DNA of 64,000 nt from Branchinecta lynchi. Taxonomy: Eukaryota; Arthropoda; Branchiopoda; Anostraca; Branchinectidae. Position numbers and translations under genes: made by a program. Position 1 is the first letter of the stretch, and every line of letters starts with the position of its first letter. Below the pieces are notes generated by a model. The model did not search any database. It saw nothing but the letters and a program-made list of their open reading frames with translations, and had not been told where the DNA came from. The DNA is taken from positions 2,914,001 to 2,978,000 of the forward strand of contig JAKZAP010000018.1 of assembly GCA_023053575.1 (NCBI GenBank), in the 5' to 3' direction. This document shows, in pieces, positions 61,310-64,000 of this stretch.

Positions 61310-62690
61310 TAATCTAGCAGAACCTCCGTCTTCGGTCTCATGCAGCGGCTATGGCTGCTCCGATAAAACTGAGAGGAGCTAGAAGTACTTGCTGTAAGGT
61401 TTGAGTTGATATCCGCCTACTTCCCCCTTCGCCACACGGTATACCACATGAACAAGACCAAAGGTTTCGATGGGATCCCAAAAATCTAATATTTGATCCA
61501 GACAATTGCGAACGAACTACCATACTTGTCCAGAAAAAAAAAGTCAGAAACGAATTCAGCGTATCACCTTATCCGTATAAAGAACATCTAATAAACTTCA
61601 AGTAAAAGTTCAAGTTATAAAAAAAAACCCGGTTCCAACCGGATTCCAAACGAACTATATGTCCAGGTAAAAAAAAAGATTGTCATATACAGATTCAGCG
61701 TGTTTTCTTACCCTAAATCTGTCATCTAATCAACTTCAAATAAAACTTTTGCTTTTAACAAATTTTCCGGTTTGGCCTGATTCCGGCCGAACAAGTTGTC
61801 CTGGTAGAAAATACTGTACCCTTAATCGAACATCTAATCAACTTAAAACAAAACTTTTACTTTGAACAAACTTTCCGGTTTTGGCCGAATTCCGGGCGAA
61901 CTACTTGCCCGGCGAGAAAATGGTTTTCACCATCGTGTTCAGCACGTCTTCTTATCCCTAAATCGAACATCTAATCAACTTCAAATAAAACTTTTACTTT
62001 TAACAGACTTTCCGGTTTAGGTCGGATTCCGGGCTAACTACTTGTCCGGCGAACAAATGTGTTTCACCATCATATAAAATAAAATAAAACTTTTACTTTT
62101 AACAAACTTTCCGGTTTTGGCCGGATTCCGGGCGAACTACTTGTCCGATGACAAAATCATTTGCCCCTTAAATTAAACCCCCTCCCCCACCCCTAAATGT
62201 AGGGCTACAGAGCCCATCTACGAACTTGACCTGACTCTTGACCCAAACAATCCTCACACCAAGTTTCATCAAAATATCTCATTCCCTTCGAGAGTTATAG
62301 TGCTTACAGACGGACATACGGACGGACGGACAGACGGACAACTTTTGTGATGTCATAGGTATCCCTCCACTTACGTTTTGGGATCCCAAAAACCGTAGGA
62401 TCCCTGCAGGGGTTGATAACCCGGTCCGCAGCGAGTTAGACGTTACGTCACAATGGTAGACAACCAATCAGATGTAAAGGACGACGCAGACGGCGTTCGT
62501 ATTCTTCCACGGAGCTCAACAGCGATATACCTGTTTGTAGAGGTGACAAATTATGATGTTCTACGTAGCTACTTCTCCGCTCGTTTGAATCGGGTAGGCT
62601 ATCAGAATATATTTGACTCTGCACGGTCATCTTACAGAGATGGGGAGACGGAAGTTCTTATAGATTGTTTGTTCTTACTGTAAGCCTTTT
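61310..62690 (+). repeat. Repeat Q, split by a family C element
   Basis: The left part (61310-61447: atgcagcggctatgg, gctgtaaggtttgagttgat) and right part (62392-62690: ccgtaggatccctgcag, gacaaccaatcagatgtaaa) are continuous in the other copy at 26580-26660. Confidence 0.6.
61448..62391 (+). mobile_element. Family C element inserted in repeat Q
   Basis: It begins aacaagaccaaaggtttcga and ends gttttgggatcccaaaa. It has diverged and good 137-bp-type units and the (GGAC)n tract near 62310. Comparison with the uninterrupted repeat Q gives the borders to within a few bases. Confidence 0.65.
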
Positions 62691-62699
62691 GCGATGGTC

Positions 62700-64000
62700 C
62701 TTGTGAGGCTTTATTGGCGAACCAAACAAAACACAAATAACTATGGAGTTGTAATTTGAAAAGCGCCACTGGGGAAAAGAGGGGCTATTTTTTCCCTAAA
62801 TAGGGTCCAAAATGAGAACGGATGTCTCTACGATGACTTGACTAACTTTAAGATATATTCGACAAAAAGAACTTTCAAATGAACATTCTTTTTTAATCTC
62901 AGTGATACACCTTGGATGAAGCACAAAGTTTATCTTTGGTCCCTCTGTAAGCCACTCTACGGTACCCAAATGAAGCCACTCTGTAATTTGCGGTCAGTTT
63001 TTACGGCGCTAAACAAGGGTCATGCACTTATATCTGATGGTCACGAATTCACGATCACTGACGGACACTTTATATATTTTATTTATTCATTTATTTAACT
63101 TTGACTACGGCTTCTAGAGCCATTATACATACAACACTTAAATACAACAAAAAAATACATTTTAAGATTGCGAACCTTCTACGCCGCACGCGTAAAATTC
63201 GCGGTTCCAAACTAACCACACAGGCAACGTCAGTCTCATATGGGGACTCGAAAGAATCACGAGCATGGGGTTTCCAGAGCAAAGAATCCGGGTCTGGAGA
63301 GAAAAGATAGCCCGACGCCGAAGTTCCCCGAAAGAAGGAAGGCCCTCACCCACAAACATGCCAGACGCACTACAGTTCCATGCAAGTCAGTGTAGCCACC
63401 GGAACGAGTTCCGGTATATAATAATCTGTGTATATCATAATCTGTGACCGGTGATACCAGGTTCTTTACTTCAAAGGTAGTGAGAGATAAACAAACACAC
63501 ATTTTTTCACATTCCAGCTTCGCTATGATGTGTGAACCAGCTTGATTAGGGGTTTCTGGATTGACTGCGGCTGAGCTATAGAATTCCCTGAGACTTTCCC
63601 TTGTCTCTTTTGTCCGGTTTCCTGACTGGTCCTGGGGCTAGTGGGCACCTACGGTGTCAGAATATCTTCAGCCCACACCCCAGGAGCCTTATCTTCATTA
63701 AACCTTGCCTCCACTCGTCCATCCTCTCAACAAGGTGTAAGAACAGGGTTTGGAAACTTCCTCCACCTTCAACATCTTAACACTGGCGTCGAAAAACGCA
63801 GTGCTAGGAAGCGTTAAACTTTTACATGGCTTGGCCATAATTCGGGATCTCACGTACGAAAGTTGCTTTTGGAAAGACCAAGTGCATGGAAGTGCTTGCC
63901 TGCCAAGATGCGAGAACTGAACCTGAGACCTACACCGCGAAATATATCTATATCTCTTTCTTGGCCTGCGGAAATTGTTCCGGAATAGTCAGCATTCTCA
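62700..64000. other. No recognised gene; short repeat traces
   Basis: About 63060-63130 looks like a minus-strand LINE tail (tttatttatttaactttgac). 63310-63440 matches 46350-46480 (cactacagttcca, ccaccgga). No collagen exon or other coding segment can be supported here. Confidence 0.35.

Noticed and set aside
63590..63645. Collagen-like minus-strand text around ggaccagtcaggaaaccgga
   Set aside because: Gly-X-Y cannot be kept in one frame for more than two triplets and no splice sites fit.

Overview
The window is animal nuclear DNA: introns with GT..AG borders, several families of non-LTR retrotransposon 3' ends, hAT-like and other miniature DNA elements, and one multi-exon extracellular-matrix gene. 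Nothing looks bacterial, viral or organellar. Species cannot be fixed from the sequence; the collagen type, the density of young repeats and the absence of vertebrate-type repeats suggest an invertebrate.

The one protein-coding gene I can support is the 3' part of a type IV (basement membrane) collagen alpha chain on the minus strand. Thirteen exons, from 61146 down to a stop at 13777-13779, join in one frame with matching phases at all twelve junctions: 2352 nt, 783 codons plus stop, spread over 47.4 kb. Exons 1-8 carry Gly-X-Y repeats with interruptions. Exons 9-12 encode the NC1 domain with all 12 expected cysteines. Exon 13 encodes a Ser/Thr-rich, acidic, Trp-containing C-terminal tail that type IV collagens normally lack. 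The 5' part of the gene (7S domain, most of the helix) lies beyond position 64000.

Everything else is repeats, many of them nested. 1-13.3 kb (downstream of the gene): a Helitron-like element, a hAT-like element, minisatellites, two tRNA-like SINE heads, and a LINE split by a hAT-like element. 14.2-18.4 kb (intron 12): a foldback element with tandem-repeat arms, LINE ends, and a cluster of hammerhead-ribozyme-like elements. 18.7-22.4 kb (intron 11): a hAT-like element with target duplication and a Helitron-like element with a 281-bp tandem array. 22.5-28.7 kb (intron 10): a family with 137-bp tandem units, LINE ends, and a three-level nest. 30-60 kb: further introns full of MITEs, LINE pieces and a 1.6-kb repeat present twice. 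61-64 kb: a repeat split by a tandem-unit element, then unrecognised sequence.

The observations most worth a second look are the collagen IV tail, the loss of the methionine normally used for the NC1 sulfilimine crosslink, about ten dispersed copies of a hammerhead-like core (two with well paired stem I), and a roughly 140-bp beat with a shared short motif in otherwise different repeat families.
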